From the NCBI GenBank assembly GCA_000727475.1, contig KL647288.1:2971604-3035603 (forward strand): a DNA stretch of 64,000 nt, given 5' to 3'. The translations under genes and the position numbers were made by a program. Below are positions 49,466 to 62,639 of the stretch, piece after piece; positions within the stretch are counted from its first letter, which is position 1, and each line of letters opens with the position of its first letter. Source of the stretch: Sarcocystis neurona. Its lineage: Eukaryota > Apicomplexa > Conoidasida > Eucoccidiorida > Sarcocystidae. A model generated the notes under the pieces. That model did not search any database. It saw only the letters and a program-made list of their open reading frames with translations, and was not told the origin of the DNA.

Positions 49466-50359
49466 CTGCAGCGCAGCACACAGACACACCTATGTATATT
49501 TGCGCACGCATAGACATCCATATACACGCACAAGGACGTAAACAGACGCACGTACAATTTCACTGCGGTAGCAAAAACACATGCGCGCGGCACGTGAATC
49601 ACAATATCTGATAATGCGCGCCAATGCGCTAAGTATTCTGTGTCCACCTAAAAAAAGTACGTTACTCACACGCATACGTTGACACGTACTGGAGACCAGC
49701 AAAACCCCATTAGCAGCCGTATAAAGCAGCACGACGACACCCTGTGGTGCGCCTCGGCACGCACCCTGGAATATTTTCGCAAGGTGGAAAGGAAGGAAAA
49801 GGAGGGACATGACTACACACGAAGAATACAGGTGTATACGAACGCCGAGAAATCAACAGAAACGACTTTCGGGTTACAGCAGAAATATCATGACTATCGT
49901 CAGCAGCACACCCCGTAAATGGCGGAAGGTCGCGCGGGGTGAAAACAGCTGCAAATGCTGTGGCAGCAGTGGGAGCCGGGATGCGAAGCACGCACCATTA
50001 CGACAAGCGCCAACTGCTGAAGAAGACTACCAAAAAAGCTCAGCAGGCGTCACGTGAACAGCAGGCGTCGCACGGAAGGCAGCCACGAGAGAACCAGCGA
50101 TAGCGGCTGCCGCAACATCAGCACAAACTCAAGAAACAGCAAGGGCCTTCACGGGAAGTCAAGAGAAAACAGGACGCAGAGTAGCAGCGCAAGCACATAC
50201 GATTGTACCGGCGGGGCCATGCTGACGGAGCCTGTCGACGTCAGAAAGGCGTTTTTGAACCCGACGCACACGCACAATTCTACGGTGTGCGTCTACACGC
50301 ATCGGTGTACGTACGTCAACACATTTATTCACGTGTGCTCATTTTGGCACACTGGCATA

Positions 50360-53300
50360 TACGAACCGAATTATATATATATATATATATATGTATACGT
50401 GTGTATGCCAACGCAAAGCAGAAGGTGGATACATCTGCGTGCAAACGCGTGTATGTGTGTGTGGGCCTCTGCGCGAGGGAGGACACTAGTGGGATGAAAA
50501 TCAACCGTACGTTCCCGTGTCACACTTTCCAGGATTTGCAGCGTATACTTACCAGGGAATGCCACGAGGTCAGCCGAGGCTTTCTCGTAGGGCGCTTCTC
50601 CTTTTTATGGCGCGACACGCACTGCACGACGTACCTGCGGCGACATGCAGTAGTAGTAGCACCACCAGCACCAACCACAACGGGTCATACCAGCAGCACC
50701 ACGGCAATCACAGCAGCCTCGTGCGTGTAGCGTCAGCAGGCCAACAAGCAGTCACTTCAAGAACAGCAGCAGCCCCGTGGTCACTCAAACCAGCTGCAGC
50801 AGCAACATTCGCAGCAGTCGCGGCACACGAAGCATCAGACAACTTGCATCAGCAGCAGCCGTATTCACAGCAGCATCAGTAGCAAAAGCTTAGAGCAGTC
50901 TCACACTGAAAACAGCAAAGCGCGGCAGCGTACGGCACCCGCGATACACATATACACATATATGTACATACGAAATACCCGTACAATGCTACAGGTACAA
51001 ATCCGGAATACGAATCTAGGAGTAGTCGTGTAAAGAGATGAACTCTGGCAAGTCTTGCAAGGGGAGCAAAAGCGGAGAGACGCACACAGGAGAGGCAGCA
51101 GCACGGCATTCTGCGCTTGACAGACAACGAATTCACCAAGCACAGTCATCCGAACTGCACGTCCGCCAGTAGGGTAGGAGGTACACGCGAGGCTGAAGCG
51201 GGAGGGGGAAAGGACGCAGCAGCAGCAGGTCCAGCCGCGCACCCTCGTGGCAGCTTGAGAAAACAAGGACGACTAATAGTCAGGGACCATGCGAGCAGCA
51301 GCAGGCCACGTAGAGGCATGCAAGTCTGTGCGGGCACGTATGCGGCGACAAACATGCCAACACGTGTTTATGTATTCCTATATATATATAGGTGTACGAG
51401 TATCTACGCACAAAAACACATATATGTATACACACACGATTTTGCGTGTAAACATACACATGCAACACGTAGGTAGGTTCCACACTCATAGACGGTGGCA
51501 CTGAAGAGTAAATACACTATACATCTTTGTACTTGTAGTAGCGGTAGTCTATCGTTGTCGGGCGTAAGAAGAAGAAGGTGTGATTATTGCTCGACTCCGT
51601 CTGCAGACAAACCCCACAGCAGGCAGTTGCAGCGTCTCTCTCACACAGCCACATAGTAACACGCAAACGTACATACGCACACACATACGTAGGTAGAGAA
51701 TACTCTACCGTCCCGGTGTTATATACCTATACAGAGTCATCCAAACATATGTGTGTGTGTGCACGTGTGTCCCCCCACTCAGCTTGTTCTTTGAAAAAAG
51801 TGTGCGTGTGCGTCTACATCCGCCTACATGTAACCCAACGCTTTCCTTCTCTAGATACCATCGTGAACCTTCTTTTCCACGCGTCGTCCACGTCTCTACC
51901 ACCCGCACGTGTGCGACGCCGCGTGTGGACACACACGTCCACCAACCTACGTGTACATTTATCTTCACAGACAACTACACACACACGTACGCGTATACGT
52001 TTCCCGACTTGTCTGCGTATGTTAAGCCCCTCTGTCCTTCTTCTTCTTTCTCTCTTCCCTATACATATATATAGAGAGAGAAACATAAACGCGAGTAGCT
52101 GCGCCTATATAAGTGTATACACGCGTACGTGTACGAGATCAACAGCGACGGGGAAACAGGGCAAAGCCGACGGCCGTGTACAGAGTCGCTGAACCATGTT
52201 TCACTGCGACTTCCCCATGACGCTGGCGCACGTCCCACGCAACAGATGTGCGACACCGGGTAAAGAGGTCAACGCAGGGCAGACTCATCGACATTTATAC
52301 ACGGATATGCGAACACTAGCTGCGCTACCCGAGACAGTGCACTTGAGGATTTGTAGACACAAGCACATACGGCAGACGGTCTCACCCCCCTACGGAGTGA
52401 GAACGGTGCAGTAGGAGTGTCAGGTTCATCCTCCTCTCTTTCACGTGCATTCCTTGGACGCAAACGTCGACACGCAGACCCATATCCACCTCGACCCACC
52501 CACCCACAAACAGCCATTATCCCGTTGCTACAGCGGTGCGAGAAAAAATGTATTGTCCACGTGTAACTGGGGCACTACAGGATCACTCGGGTGTCGGCAA
52601 TCGTACCGTACTTCAGCGTGTAAGCAAGGGGGGACTTTCATGTACACATCATACACGTCTACATTCGCACCCACCCGCGCACACACCCACATATACACAT
52701 ATATATACATACACGCACACATACAGACTTAAATGTACACACATACATGTACATACATATTATTTACACACGTACACATGGGTGTATGTAAATGTATATG
52801 TGTGCACGTAGTTACACAAATATATGTATACGCATACATATATATATATACACGCAAATATGTGCATACACATGCGTATACACATATATACACACATACA
52901 TATGCGTATACACAGCTAGACATACGTATTCACATACGCATGTCTAGCTTGCAGAGACTCAGACGTGTGTAACGGCGTCGGTTGTAGAGAAACCGTCCAC
53001 TGTGCCGCAAGCTGCCCTAGGTTGCCTGACTGCAGAGAGCAGCGAGAAACGACTGCTATCGTTGAACCGAACAACGGCCACTCACCTGCTGCAGGGCGAA
53101 GTCCACGAGGTCGCTGCTGGCGTTACAGAGCAGCCAGCAGCCGATCTGCTGTACAACAAGCGCCGACAACTGCAGCCCCACACAGGCACCCCACACACAG
53201 AGAGTTCTGTTGATGTCATTGCATCGGTCGACAAAAATTTTCGCACGCATATAGAAGCCCTCCTTAATCGTATACAGTCATTCTGCAGCGCGTATTTCAC

Positions 53301-54250
53301 TCTCACGTATACATATATATATATATATACAGATACATATACTTGCAGATACGCACACGTACATCCACACCGATATCTCTACATACATATTGACTTTCAT
53401 AGAAACATCCACATTTGTAAATACGTACACATACCGTCAAATTAATGTTTCTCTCTTTCTCTCTATATATATATTCATTCACGTTTATATAAATATATAT
53501 ACATACATAAATATACATATATACATATATACATATAAACGCATCCAACACGGCACACACATCTCTAGCACGTACGCCTATATATATATATATATGTATA
53601 GCAAACGGCAAGAATAGACTGGTACCTCAGATACGTGTACAGAAAGACGCTCGAATCACCCGCTCATATACAAAGCCGCAGGGTCACCGCGGTGACATCC
53701 GTGAGGACGATCGCTCACATTTGGCGACAGTCACGGCGGTTTGAACAGATGTCTACAGGCGGAAATGAAAACGTGCTCAGTCACCGCCTCCCGCAACCAC
53801 ACCGTGCACAGACATATACGGACAGGTATGAATATATATATATATATATATATGTCCACATCGAGTCCTATATATAATATATGCGGAGTCCTTCGTGTGT
53901 ACGTTGTACATATATGTAAGTGAAATGCATGACGTGTCCGTTACTTACATATGTATACATATATATACACACACACATTATATGAATGTGCACGTCTAGT
54001 CCGTTAAGCGCATGCTATGTGTACGTACTATAATATACATATATATATATAGATAGATTGATATACACGAGTCCCTTCTGTATCTGAAAACGGACGCCTT
54101 TCACGTATAAGCGCGCACAGCTCCTCACACATTCGCTGCGCACACGCAGAAATGTCTGTGTGTACGCCACTTAAAATTAGCTCGCCTGGGAGGGGGAACA
54201 CTAAAGAGATCACTACATATATATATATATATATGTATATGTTCGTACAC
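50360..54250. repeat. Cluster of TA/CA/ACATA microsatellites
   Basis: Repeated TA or TACA tracts, for example about 50372-50392, 51378-51390, 52690-52920, 53308-53330, 53460-53550, 53578-53596, 53836-53854, 54038-54052 and 54216-54240. They recur every few hundred bases. Apart from an 84-nt exon at 53.1 kb, few credible exons can be read. A minus-strand GTAAGT donor near 50552 with GEAPYEKASADLVAFP before it may mark another exon, and 50.65-50.88 kb is CAG-rich. Confidence 0.8.
53086..53169 (-). CDS. Single supported exon of an unknown minus-strand gene
   Basis: Exactly 28 codons between a GGGGCTGCAG acceptor and a GTGAGT donor, phase 0 to 0, reading LSALVVQQIGCWLLCNASSD then LVDFALQQ. The helical, Cys-containing peptide is much more protein-like than the surrounding repeats. 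A + strand frame (LLQGEVHEVAAGVTEQPAAD) is also open across the same bases, but the paired splice sites favour the minus strand. Partner exons were not found. Confidence 0.4.
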
Positions 54251-54979
54251 AAATAAAGACTGCCACGTAGGCGCACATCCCCACGGGATCACGACATGCG
54301 CAGTGAAGAGCTCCGTATTTACGGATAGACGGAGGACAATATTTCGGTTGTAGACGTGCGTGCGCGGTTCGGCGTGCGCTCTACTATTGAAACGGCGTCT
54401 TCTGCAAGAGACTGCCTTGTCATACAGAGGCCCTCCCCCCTTGCCCCGGCGCCTTCTGGAAGAGACTACGCTGTCATACAGAGACCTCCCACCCCACCCC
54501 AACACACACAGAGATGCAGAGACAGGCGCATACGCAGAGTGCTCTTTTCACTTCTGGGCGAAACCGGCGCGCGACAGGATCTCCCGAGAACTACTCAGGC
54601 AAAAACACATGTAGATGTATGCATACGACAACCCACTTCTGCACGAAGGGACGCGGAGAACGGAGACAGATGCAGGACGAGCCGAACAGCAGAAATACAG
54701 CAAAGAAGCGAGACAGAAAGCGACAGGGCAAGGGTGAGAGAGCAGAAACAGCGCGGGATGCAGCAAGAGCGCGTCTCCTGCAGAAGCGAGACGGAGCACC
54801 GGAGAGGAGCGAGTCCGGAAGAAAAAACTTCGGTTGCTGTTGTAGTAGCTCCCGCTGAACGGGAAGGATGGACGCGGCCGCTGGTGTTATAGAGGCCGTT
54901 AAATTTGTTCCTGTGGTTCCCTGTGCAGTCTTTCGTCCTTTCTGCTGCTCCTGCGTATGCGGCTGCGGTTCGTGCTGCC

Positions 54980-57900
54980 TCACGCAGACACACACGTAGA
55001 CACTGCTGCTGCTGGCGTTTCCTTTGGTGCATACATGTACAGGCGAGGGTGCATATATTGCTGTAGTACCTGACTGAGACCTAGTTTCTCGTTGGGTTTC
55101 GCCCAACAGAGCGCTGGGATTTCTTCAAGCGCCTCTTCGATCGCTGCCGATTCGTTTCCTCTTGCTGCCGCTGCTGCGGCTGCAGTTCCTCCGGCTGCTC
55201 CTCCCGCAGCAGCAGCGGCCTCCCGCTTCTGAACGGAGGATTTCGGTTGACTCAGAGCAAACCCCACACGCAGACTCTTGCCGCTTTGCCACAACGCGTG
55301 AAGCTCTTCATCTTCCACATCACTTCCCTCTTCCTCTTCTTCTTCTTCCTGTTCTTCTTCTTTCTCTTTCTCCTCGTCTCCTTCTGCCCCTCGCCCCCTC
55401 TCCTTGGCTGCCCCTGTAGCAGCAGCAGCAACAGACGGTGCTTTCCTCTTTTTGTTCGCCACGCCGTCCTGGTGCTCTGACTGCAGTGCGTCACTGGGCT
55501 CTCCTGCTGGCGCCTGCCCCCGCACCGACTGCCTCGCACTCTCGCTGCTGCAGCTCGACGGGCTGCTGCTCCTTTTCCCCTGCTGCTCCACACTGCGTCC
55601 CGCTGCCGCCTGCTCCCCATCCTCTGCCTCAGTGTCTCTGCTGTTGCTTGTGTTGCTCTTGCCGCTACTGCTGCCCAGCAACACCTTTCCCCCTTCCCCC
55701 TGGAGAAACAGACGTCTCCTTCGCATATACTCCCGTAGCTTCTCTTTCAAGTCCGCGCGTCGTTGCTCCAGCTGCCGACACGCTGCTGCTCTATCTTCTG
55801 GTGCTTTCTTCAAAAAAACAGCACCTCTTCCCTCGCACACACTGCGACTCTTCTCATCCCCTCCTCCTTCGCCGTCGATCCTCCTGCCAGACTCCGTCAC
55901 GCTGATATTTTCGCTCCCGCCAGTCTTGCTACTGTTGCTGCTGTTATCGCTGTTCAGACGAGGTTTCTTCGACAGCGTCGCTTCAGCAGCAACTGGAGCA
56001 GAGTCACATGACGAGCTGCTGCTGCCCACTGCGTTCTTGCCGCCGCATCTCTCTCTCTTCTCCCGATTTCCCCCTTCTTTCCTCTTGTTCCTCATCGTCA
56101 AGCTATCTTCTTCCGCTGACGCACACGGGTACGTAGCGACCCTGTTGTTCATGCTGGTGTTCTTCTCTGCTTTCTCTGCAGGACCTCCTTGCCCTGCTCC
56201 TGCTGCTGTGACACCCTCCACGCTGCTGCCGCGCTCCTGTTGCTGCTGCTGATCCTCCCTCCCGCCTGCTCCGATCTGCTGTTTCTTCCCTTTTCCCTTC
56301 GAATCGCCCCCCGCGGGCCCTACTCCAGCAGCCTCTGCAGCTACAGCGTGTCCAGCAGCAGTGTCGCCACCACCAGAGGCAGCACCCCCTGTAACAGTAG
56401 CAACAGATTCGTCCTCGTCACTATCGTCCACGCCGCCATACGACAGCAGCAGACTCAATCCACCTCCGTCGTCGTCGTCGGCAGCTTCAGCGTCGCCGGA
56501 CGCAGTAGCAGGAGTACCAACTGCAGATGCGCCACCAGCAGACGGAGCAGCAGCCGCATCACTCGACGAAGGCTTCCCCCCCTGGCTCTGCCGTGCACCA
56601 GTTGGCTTAAGCGTTTCTGCTGCTGCCGCTACCGCCTGTTTTGCGGAAACAGCGAAAAAGTCACCTCCCCCTCTCTCGCCTGCAGGATGGCCTGATGTCG
56701 CTGCTGCCACTGCTGCATTGCCACTTCCCCTGTCGTCGCCTTCTTCTTGACTCGTCTTAAGCGCAGCACTTCTGCTGTCGTCAGGGCTGCTGCTCGCTGG
56801 CTCCAGCTGCTGCAACAACGCTGCCGGCCCTGCAACCGTGGTGCCAACGCCCGTCTGGCGTGCTGCAGAAGCGCCACCGCCAGCAGCAGCAGTAACAACA
56901 GCACGAGCTCGACTCGGACTTGATGTAGGCGGAGCACGTCTAGCCGCCGAAGATGAAGTTTCGCTGTGCTCTGCTGTGTCGCCTGCTGCGTTCTCTCTCC
57001 TCTGGCACGTGCCTACGCCAGCTGCTGCGGCAATCTCACCCCCGTCTCCTGCAGTTGCTTTTTCCATGCCGGTCACCACGTCCCCCCCGCTTCCCGCCAC
57101 GCCCTCCCTCTCCTGCGCAGCGAATCCCCCGCTTACCTTCTCCGCCGTCTCTCCCTCCTCCTCCTGTTGCTGCTGCTGCTTTTTCTCTTTGGGAGGGGGC
57201 GCCGCGACGCTTGTGTAGACGAGTCTGCAGAGAAGCAGCAGCTTTGGAGGTAGCAGCTGCGGCGTGTGCGGCAGCAGTGCTTCTCCGCTGTCTCTTAAAA
57301 AGGCGTAGTAAGCGTGCAGCGGGTGCTCGACATGCAGAAAGGGCAGGCGAGAGCTCGTTGCTGCTTCTAGCTTCAGGCGAAATTCCATCCGACTCCCTTC
57401 CTGCAGCAGCAGCAGCGTGCGCAGCGGGACGGCGACGACATCGAGAAGCAGCGCTGTAGCAGCGCGAGACACACGGCGGCGGTCTCAATCAGTCGCGGCC
57501 TGCCTGGGTGTATAAATATGCATACGCTCACCTACCCATCTACGCAGTCCACGTACTCCTCTCTATCATCAGACACACGCACTGGCACCTACGTCCTAGC
57601 AACACACGTGTCTACATTCACCCACATGTGTGTCTAGAGACAAAAACGGTGTGCGCCTGGCCGTTCGACTGAAGCAGCTGTGTCTACAAAGGCAACAGTA
57701 CGGCGCCGCCTGCTGCAATTCTATCGAGAAGCGCCGCAGCAGCTGTATGCCTGCGCACGTGCCTCTACAGAGGCGCAGCAACGTCGCAACCAGTAACACA
57801 GAGAACTTCCCCAAGAAATCGATACGACACCATGCCTACGGCAACTCCTTCCGTCTACCCAGTGTTCCACGGCTACTCTACACAAAAATGTGTACACCCC

Positions 57901-60900
57901 CCATGCGTAAAATTATAATACATCTATGTCCACTCACACAGACACACAGAGAAGATCTTCTCAGCCTCCAAGGCGCACACGTGTACTGAAAGGGAGGCCC
58001 CGCAGACATAGAGAGAGACGGGCTTCTTCTTTCTTGCTTGTTCTGTCTTTCTGGAGACGAGACGAGCGTAGTGGGGGAGACACTGATAAAAGACGCGAGA
58101 TTACTGGCCCTCTGCCTCACAACATATGCGCAACGCAGACAGCGCCAGGCAGTAAAGACGCACCGCCGCCTATCTCTCCGTAACACCTACGTATGCGCTA
58201 CACGTCCACAACGAGTGCGCCTGTAGCTTGACTTGATCCCCGGCGTGCCAAAAAACCAAGACATCCTCCCATATATATATATAAATACAGAGAGAAAGCG
58301 GGAGAGAGAATGAGATATACATATATATATACACGTATGTAGAGAGAGATAGCGAGGGAGAGAGAAAGAAATATATACATATATATAGATACTTCTGTAG
58401 AGAGCGACGGAGAGATAAAGAGATCTGTCTATCTATCTATATATATATATATATATACACGCATATATATATATATATACNNNNNNNNNNNNNNNNNNNN
58501 NNNNNNNNNNNNNNNNNNNNNNNNNNNNNNNNNNNNNNNNNNNNNNNNNNNNNNNNNNNNNNNNNNNNNNNNNNNNNNNNNNNNNNNNNNNNNNNNNNNN
58601 NNNNNNNNNNNNNNNNNNNNNNNNNNNNNNNNNNNNNNNNNNNNNNNNNNNNNNNNNNNNNNNNNNNNNNNNNNNNNNNNNNNNNNNNNNNNNNNNNNNN
58701 NNNNNNNNNNNNNNNNNNNNNNNNNNNNNNNNNNNNNNNNNNNNNNNNNNNNNNNNNNNNNNNNNNNNNNNNNNNNNNNNNNNNNNNNNNNNNNNNNNNN
58801 NNNNNNNNNNNNNNNNNNNNNNNNNNNNNNNNNNNNNNNNNNNNNNNNNNNNNNNNNNNNNNNNNNNNNNNNNATCTATCTATATATATATATATATATA
58901 CACGCATATATATATATATATACATTTCATCCACACAGAGGTGGCCCTGTCACACGTGTCTGCGTACGTGTTTGCTGGGAGCACGAGGGAGAGGCGAAGT
59001 ACGCACAAGGCTGGAGACGTGTCGTGTGAAAAGTCTACACTTCGGTGAAACTTCTTTCTCTGTCTCATTTGCTGCATTTTCGAAAGGAAGGGATAAATAG
59101 GCGGATCTCCTGTGGAAAGTCCAAGAGAGAACAAGTCAACAGAGAGGGAGGGCTGTACCGTGCGAACGAAGTGCGCTGTTCTTTCAATGACGAGATGCTC
59201 CTTCAGCGTCTTGGGCAGCTGGACGTGCTGCTGGTGTTTCGGAAGAGGAAAGGGAGGGAAGAACCCTTCGATGTTGCTGCCGCTCCAGTATTTAGCTGCT
59301 TGCTCTCTGTCTTCTTCATCTGCTCCTGCTGGGTCGTCGTCGTCTTCTATATCTTCTCTCTCGCAACTTGTCCACACCTGCTCCTCCTCCCGCTCTTGTC
59401 CCTCATGCGTTCGCTTACGTTGCTGCTGGCGCTGGTGCTGCGTCTCCTTCCGTGTCTCTGCCTCATCTTTCCTCTCCTCTTCCTCCTCGTCTGTTGCTGC
59501 TGCTCTTCTGCGGCTTCTGCCGCGGCTGCAGATGGCGTTGCTGCTTCTCCTCTGGTCTTCCTCCAACTCTTGCTCGTTTCGTCGCGACACCCACGGCACG
59601 CTTCGCTCACGTTCGTTGCGCTGCTTTCCTCCAGCAGCCTTCTCCCCGTCGTCTTCTCCTGCATGCGCCTTTCCTCTTCTTACCCCTGCTGTTGCTGCCG
59701 CTCCTCCCCCTCCTTGTTCATCGTCGTCCTCTGCTTCCGGTGCTGCTGCTGCTGTCCCTCCTGCATCTGCCCCTGTTGCTGCTGCTTTACTTCTCTCCCA
59801 ATCAACTTCCCTCCTCGTCTTGCCAGACGCCGCAGTAGTTGGGTCATCCATTTCATCATCCGCTCCTGCATCCTCCTCCTGCTCGACATTTATTCTGCCC
59901 AGCAACCTGGTGCTGCTAGCGCTGCCGCTGTGCCCTGCAGCTGTTTTAGCCTGGCTGCTTCCGCTGTCCACCTCGTCGTCGTCGGTGCCGCCTGGTCGCC
60001 CGCTTCGACTGAAAGCACCTGCTGCTGCTGACGCGGGTTTCTCGTCTGTGTACTGCTGGCGCTGCGGCGCTCTCTCTGCCCGCCCGCCGCCACTCTTACT
60101 CTCGCCAGTGCTGCGGCTGCCAGCGACACTGCCGCTGCTGCCGTCCACGCTGTCGGCGGTGTCCCTGCTTCTGCTGCTGCTGCTGTTTCCCCCGCTCACG
60201 CTGTTGCTGCTGCTACCAGTGTTTCGCGGTGCGCCTGCAGGATGCCGACGCGACGTCGGCGTCGACGAGAGACGCTCCGCGTACCCCTCCGCACGTATTT
60301 CATCATCTACTGACGAGCTCCTCCACATGCCTTCTTTCTCCCCCGCTTTGCCCTCCTCTTCTTCTTCCTCCTGTGTGTCTTGATCTTTAAATTTGCGGTT
60401 CTTCTCCGCCCTCCTCAAATACAAACTCCTACTGCTGCCCAGTTTCTCATCTTCACGACTGCTGCTCCCTTTGCTGCAGCTGTTCCTCCCCTTGCTGCTT
60501 TCAGTGTCTCTTAACCAGCTGCTGCTGCTGTGTGCCCTAATGCTGCCGTTGTCACTCCTGTCGCTCTCTGGCCGGCCGCTGCCGTTGCTGCTGCCCTCTC
60601 TGCCACCGCTTCCTCTGCTGCTCTCTTCTCGGAAGGTTCCTCTGCCGTTCCCTGGGGGTTCTCGGCTGCCGCTGGTGCTGCCCCCCGTTCTGTTGCTGCC
60701 TCCGTAATCACTTCTGCTTCCATTGCTACTTGACTTGTTACTCCTCTCCTGCGTAGAGTCCACACCTCTGCTGCTTTTATATCTCAGATTGCTGACATTT
60801 CTGCTGCCGCTGCTGCTCACTGTATTGCCGTCCCTGCTGCTCTCTCTGTCGCCATCCCTGCTGTTCTCCCTGCTGCAGCTGTTCTCTCTGCTTTGGCTGC

Positions 60901-62639
60901 CGCTGCGGACTCTGCCGCTGCTGCTGCTCCCGAGCCTCCTGCTACTGCTGCTGTGCCCTTCCTCCCGCTGATCGTCTGCAGCATACGCGGCAGACACTGT
61001 GCGTTCCTCTCGCTTCATTTGCACGCCATGACGCTGCTGCAAATACCCATCGCGGCCTTCTCCTTTTTCCTTCCGTCTACCAAATGAACTATCCCCTACA
61101 CCGCCCCCTTCACCTACACCTCTGCTGCTGCTCTCTCTGCCGACAACTTCGTCGACGTAGGCTGCTTCTCGATCTCCTGCTGCTGTTCCTCCTGTACGAG
61201 TCTGGTCCTCCCTTCCTAGTGTAGCAACTGACCGCCCAGCTCGGTGCTGCTGCTGCTGCTGCAGCACGCGGTCTTTACCCCCTTGGTACTGCCGTGGCGC
61301 TTCTCTCTGCCCGTCTCTGCTCCCCACCGACGACGACGCCGTGCTGCTGCTGCTGCTTCTGCTATTGCAGGCGTACCTGCTGTCACTGCTATCTCGGAGT
61401 CTGCTGGTGCTGCTGTCGGCACTGCTGCTGCTTCTGCTGCTACTGCTTCTGCTGCTGTCACTGCTGCTGCTGTTTCTGCTGCCGTCGCCGCTGCTGCTGC
61501 CAATTCGGCTGTCTTCGCTGCTACAGCTGCTACTTCTGCTGCTGATGGTACTTGCCTCGTCTGCTGCTGGTGCATTTCCCACAGCCTGCTTCTCCCCGCC
61601 TCCCGCAGCAACGGCGTCGAGAGCAGCAGGAGGCGGGACAGCTGACATGTCTCCCCCCCTGCAGCAGATAAAACCCCCAACAGCAGCAGCAGAAGCAACA
61701 GCAAACTTGGCCGGTGGATACACCTGCTGCCGGTAAGACGCCTAGCAGCAACAATACCAGAAAGAGGGTCCCCACTTTTCGGAAACACGCATCAGACATA
61801 CGCATATACTTTTTGCCTCTCTTCAACCTCTCCACACAGAGACGCAGACACACATACGTGCCTCTCCCCTTTTTTTCCTCTCTTCCCGTAACGGCGTATA
61901 TCTGCACATACATGCGTACACATGCACATATATTTATACACGAATATACGCATAGCAACATATACGTCTCTTTTCTTCGTGTACTGTCTGCAGATGTCTC
62001 TGTGTACATACACCCGGATCTAGTCACACTGACATATATTCTCGGTGGTAAAAATCTCTCTCTGTATATCATTCGGGGACGCACACACACCCACACCCAC
62101 ACAAACACACACACGAGCAGTCACGCTCATAGATATTTGACTATATCTATCTACCTATCTACATATATATATATATATATGCACATATGTAGACATAGCA
62201 TCTTGTTGCAGAGTACTTGTGACATCTACCTGAACGGACGTGTTTTAAAACTGCGTCACAAACGTGGTTATGTACTAGGGCTACTGAACGGACATACACG
62301 GGTCGTACAGGAACTTCTGCGTAAAGTCGGTCTCGATAGAAAACGATATCCTCACCAACGGATAGATGCCGCTGCCTCATCATAGTTGCCACACTGGCGA
62401 CCCTGCCGTGCAGGTCCTCCTGCTACTAAGGTCCCTTCCTTTCCGCCTCGTTCGCCTTTCCACTTCCCGTACGCCTCTTCCTCTCTGTGTCTCCGTCGAG
62501 TCTCTCGGCGAAGGTCTTCGCGCCGCCGCTGCTGCAGCTGCTGTTGCAGCTCCCGGGTGGGAGTCCACTCCTCTAACCCCGTGCGTCCGTGCAGCCGCTC
62601 CAGCACGTCTTCTTCGAACAAATTCGACCGGGGCAGATC
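54980..62639 (-). CDS. SFSWAP: SWAP/SFSWAP-type splicing regulator with SURP domain and giant low-complexity inserts
   Basis: Three exons close in phase: 62639-62356, 61658-59159 (2500 nt) and 57400-54980 (stop TGA), at least 1,733 aa. Exon 1 reads DLPRSNLFEEDVLERLHG with a long charged helix, placed where the DRY_EERY region of SWAP proteins ends. Exon 2 is Ser/Arg-rich with many Ser runs, ending LKEHLVIERTAHFVRT. Exon 3 starts EGSRMEFRLKLEAATSSRLP then FLHVEHPLHAYYAFLRDSG. Joined, these form one SURP module (IERTA.FV...G..ME...FL...HPL..YY.FL), matching SURP1 of SFSWAP. After it come Gln, Glu, Ser and Ala runs, an acidic patch and a C-terminus with KLGLSQVLQQYMHPRLYMY. No second SURP was found. 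SWAP proteins regulate splice-site choice in the nucleus. The 5' exons with the rest of the DRY_EERY domain should lie above 62.64 kb. SURP membership is strong; the exact orthologue is inferred. Confidence 0.75.
55160..57460. repeat. CTG/CAG-triplet and purine-rich low-complexity coding
   Basis: Within the third exon of the SWAP-type gene, trinucleotide runs (CTG on the + strand, CAG or GCA on the minus) and CTTCTT tracts encode Gln, Ala, Ser and Glu homopolymers. The same repeats keep several + strand frames open for up to about 280 codons; these are shadows. Similar triplets fill 59.3-61.7 kb in exon 2. Confidence 0.85.
58262..58480. repeat. TA and GA microsatellites at left edge of assembly gap
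   Basis: Alternating (TA)n and GAGA-rich tracts ending in TCTATCTA, (TA)n, CACGCA, (TA)n immediately before the run of N. In the intron between the two large exons of the SWAP-type gene. Confidence 0.9.
58481..58873. other. Assembly gap (393 N)
   Basis: A run of 393 N. The roughly 50 bases on its two sides are practically the same sequence: ATCTATC, a TA run, CACGCA, a TA run ending ATATAC. The gap is inside the SWAP-type intron (57401-59158), so the coding calls do not depend on it. Confidence 1.
58874..58925. repeat. TA microsatellite at right edge of assembly gap
   Basis: Near-identical copy of the sequence that precedes the gap. Minus-strand frames running into it encode only Tyr-Ile alternation and are not coding. 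Confidence 0.9.

Noticed and set aside
55404..57459. Several + strand frames of 120-280 codons
   Set aside because: Antisense shadows of Gln/Ala/Ser/Glu repeats in the minus-strand exon; rich in Leu, Pro and Cys with no splice context.
58437..58934. Frame spanning the N run
   Set aside because: Consists of unknown bases and Tyr-Ile from TA repeats.
59045..60383. Long + strand frames (up to about 420 codons) opposite the SWAP-type exon
   Set aside because: They are Ser/Leu/Cys-rich mirrors of CTG/CAG triplet coding; the minus strand has phase-matched splice sites and a SURP domain.
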